From: Candidatus Aenigmatarchaeota archaeon
Lineage (GTDB): Archaea; Aenigmatarchaeota; Aenigmatarchaeia; QMZP01
Length of the DNA: 7,802 bases
NCBI GenBank assembly: GCA_016202745.1
Contig: JACQOB010000068.1
Location: 1 to 7,802, forward strand
Direction of reading: 5' to 3'
This document shows positions 5,842-7,802 of this stretch, one piece after another. Numbering within the stretch: position 1 is the stretch's first letter; each line of letters starts with the position of its first letter. Below the pieces are notes generated by a model. It saw only the letters and a list, made by a program, of their open reading frames with translations, ran no database searches and was not told where the DNA came from. The position numbers and the translations under genes were made by a program.

Positions 5842-7802
5842 ATGAAGTCTTTGGGTTTGTTTTTTCTTTTGACAGTTTCAGGCATGATAATCCTGCTCTT
5901 CTCCCTTGGCAGTGCGCAACCAAGCTCTGTGGATTTTGACAGGCTGCTGGACTGCCACAAGTGCGGCCAGCACAAGGCGCCGCCGCTGACGGATGTCACA
6001 ATGACTGTCACCGTAACGAGCGATGTCCTTGGGCAGAACGTCCTTGAGGATTATTTCCCTGCCGAATGGATACTTGTGGAAGCAAATGGCGGTACTGTCA
6101 CCAACGTGAATGCCACTGTCAAGAAAATAGGATGGAACGTAAACAATATTAATGGCGAGGTGGCAATGTGGTATGTGGTGAAAAGCCCGGACAGGGTGAT
6201 ACCTGCAAGGAAATACGTGTTCTGGACAGTATTCGCCGGGCAGGCAAGCCAGCCGTGGCAGGTCATAGTGGCTGACCCTGACGCCACGTACAACGGCTCC
6301 ATAGCAGGGTTTGTGATAAACGGCACGGAGCAGGCGCCAGTGGGCACACGCCTTGACGCCGATGACAACACATACTGGGAAGTGGCTGCCATGGCTGCGA
6401 CTGCAGAGACCAACACAACTGTCTTCTACGATAATTTCGAGGGCTGGAGCACCGCAACTGATTGCGGCATTTCATCCGTGCCAATCGGCGGCAATTGGAC
6501 AACATGCAGCAGGGGAGGGGCGACCGACGTATTCATAAGAGGCAACAACACGGATGCCAACAACGGGACAATCCATCTGGACCTCAGGGACTGGGACTCG
6601 GATGGTTTCCCAACTGAGAACCTGATAGCATGCGCGGACATTTCCGGCTATGACAGGGCTTTCCTTAATTTTTCATGGAGGAAAGCCGGATTGGATGCTG
6701 GAGAATACGGGAGGATAGATGTCAACATGACAAGCACCCAGGCATTCAGGAACATCTTTGACACAGGGACTGGCACATCTTCCTATGCAGATGCAACAAT
6801 AAACATAACAAACGACATAAGCGTGCGCACGTGTGTCGGCCTTCACTCACATGAGAATGCGGTAACAGAGCACTTCAATGTGGACGATTTCAGGATAATA
6901 GGGACTGACGACCCCAATTATACGGCCGCTGTGAACATCACCTCCAGGCAGATAACCCAGCCAATATCGGCGATAACGCTGCTGAATGTGAGCCTGGCCT
7001 TCCTGTTCAATGACACGCTCAGCGCGACATGGTATTATGGGATATTTAATGTTACGGCAGACAGCTGGACAGCAGGGGTCAATGGCTCCATAAGCCAGAC
7101 TGAAGGGAGGGCGATAATATTGTACACAACAGGCATTACGGATTTTGTAAACGCCAGCGGCTACGTCAAGGTGAGGCTCAGGACGTCGAACAATGCGACA
7201 ATGGCATTCAGGATGCAGATGGACCACCTTAATGTGACCATAAGCTTCACCGACAACCCTCCTATCGGCTCAGGAGCCGCAATAAATGTGACAAGCCCTG
7301 TCCACCCGCAGTCGTCCATAAACCACACGGCAGCATGGACAGAAGATATTGGGCTTAGTTGGTACAGGTTTGAGTGGAACGCCACAGGAGCCTCGTGCAC
7401 CGGTGGCTTCCAGAACGCCAGCGAAGGGCCCCTCACAGGCCTGGCCAACCAGACAGACACCATAATCACCCTGCCCGCCGCCTGCAACGGCACAACAATA
7501 GGGTGGAGGTATTTTGTGAATGACTCATTCAACCAGACAACCGCCCTCGCGTTGCAGACTTATGATGTCCGGGCTTATGGCTACCTTAACGTGAGCCTGA
7601 CAAACCCGTTCCCCGGGCCGACAAACACCGGCTTCAACTCCACATTCCTGCTGAACTCAAGCGCTGTCTGCTCCGGGCAGGCTGACGCCAGCTGCGGGAA
7701 CGTGACGGCTTCGGCCCGCTATAATTTCACAGGTGCAGAACCCGCGGCAGTACTGAATACATCAGCCGCTGCCAGGCCATTCTACATCACGTCGCCTTCA
7801 GC
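5842..7802 (+). CDS. Large secreted glycoprotein-like surface protein, 3' end beyond window (first 653 codons)
   Basis: The frame is open from the ATG to the window end with no stop. An in-frame TAG at 5824-5826 limits the start, and the TATA spacing supports 5842 over Met15. Residues 1-25 are a signal peptide (cleavage near GSA|Q). The mature start carries DCHKCGQHK (Cys38, His39, Cys41, His44). Residues about 50-145 resemble a beta-rich domain common in archaeal surface proteins (YFPAEW, IGWNV, YVVKSP). Residues about 195-354 (DNFEGW ... FNVDDFRIIG) look like a jelly-roll MAM/LamG-like module with several cysteines. Residues about 480-577 are an Ig-like repeat (WTEDIGLSWYRFEWNATG, WRYFVNDS). 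Residues about 580-650 form another module with a Cys610-Cys618 pair. About 33 N-X-S/T sequons occur, so it is probably heavily N-glycosylated. Roles in the S-layer, adhesion or cell-cell contact are possible; no enzyme motif is seen. The C-terminal anchor is not in view. Confidence 0.9.
   Translation, partial: MKSLGLFFLLTVSGMIILLFSLGSAQPSSVDFDRLLDCHKCGQHKAPPLTDVTMTVTVTSDVLGQNVLEDYFPAEWILVEANGGTVTNVNATVKKIGWNVNNINGEVAMWYVVKSPDRVIPARKYVFWTVFAGQASQPWQVIVADPDATYNGSIAGFVINGTEQAPVGTRLDADDNTYWEVAAMAATAETNTTVFYDNFEGWSTATDCGISSVPIGGNWTTCSRGGATDVFIRGNNTDANNGTIHLDLRDWDSDGFPTENLIACADISGYDRAFLNFSWRKAGLDAGEYGRIDVNMTSTQAFRNIFDTGTGTSSYADATINITNDISVRTCVGLHSHENAVTEHFNVDDFRIIGTDDPNYTAAVNITSRQITQPISAITLLNVSLAFLFNDTLSATWYYGIFNVTADSWTAGVNGSISQTEGRAIILYTTGITDFVNASGYVKVRLRTSNNATMAFRMQMDHLNVTISFTDNPPIGSGAAINVTSPVHPQSSINHTAAWTEDIGLSWYRFEWNATGASCTGGFQNASEGPLTGLANQTDTIITLPAACNGTTIGWRYFVNDSFNQTTALALQTYDVRAYGYLNVSLTNPFPGPTNTGFNSTFLLNSSAVCSGQADASCGNVTASARYNFTGAEPAAVLNTSAAARPFYITSPS

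Noticed and set aside
1..7802. tRNA, rRNA, CRISPR, insertion sequence or attachment-site signals
   Set aside because: No cloverleaf, tandem spaced repeat, transposase frame or terminal inverted repeat was seen by eye on either strand.

Overview
The window reads as a piece of an uncultivated archaeal genome, most likely from the DPANN group or a related lineage. The evidence is: archaeal TATA boxes about 26 bases before starts or start leaders; a mix of Shine-Dalgarno and apparently leaderless starts; heavy use of AGG (Arg) and ATA (Ile) codons; MinD-like ATPases of the archaeal type; and secreted Ig-like proteins dense in N-X-S/T glycosylation sequons. The exact phylum cannot be fixed from the sequence. 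There are no RNA genes, insertion sequences, CRISPR arrays or long repeats. All spacers are under 160 bases.

Layout. (1) 66-950 (+): a small secreted, sequon-rich beta-sandwich protein with its own TATA box and Shine-Dalgarno. It converges on (2) 1051-3381 (-): a 776-residue multi-domain Ig-like surface protein with a signal peptide, one C-terminal membrane helix and a strongly basic cytoplasmic tail. Gene 2 is translationally coupled (ATGA overlap) to the gene upstream of it, (3) 3378-4085 (-): a MinD/ParA-type ATPase. Across an 80-base divergent promoter lies (4) 4166-4774 (+): a 2H phosphoesterase (LigT / 2'-5' RNA ligase-like) that is clearly more AT-rich than the rest. Next is (5) 4862-5689 (+): a second MinD-like ATPase, paralogous to gene 3 but with a MinD-like amphipathic C-terminal helix and an Asn where MinD has its second switch-I Asp. 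Last is (6) 5842-7802 (+): the first 653 codons of a very large secreted protein with about 33 sequons, running off the window end.

How the genes may work together (inference): the coupled ATPase/surface-protein pair looks like a positioning module. The MinD-like ATPase would act on the cytoplasmic tail of the single-pass surface protein, while the second paralogue carries the membrane-binding helix. The flanking glycoprotein genes suggest a locus devoted to the cell envelope. The 2H phosphoesterase gene looks like an insertion of different origin between the two ATPases.
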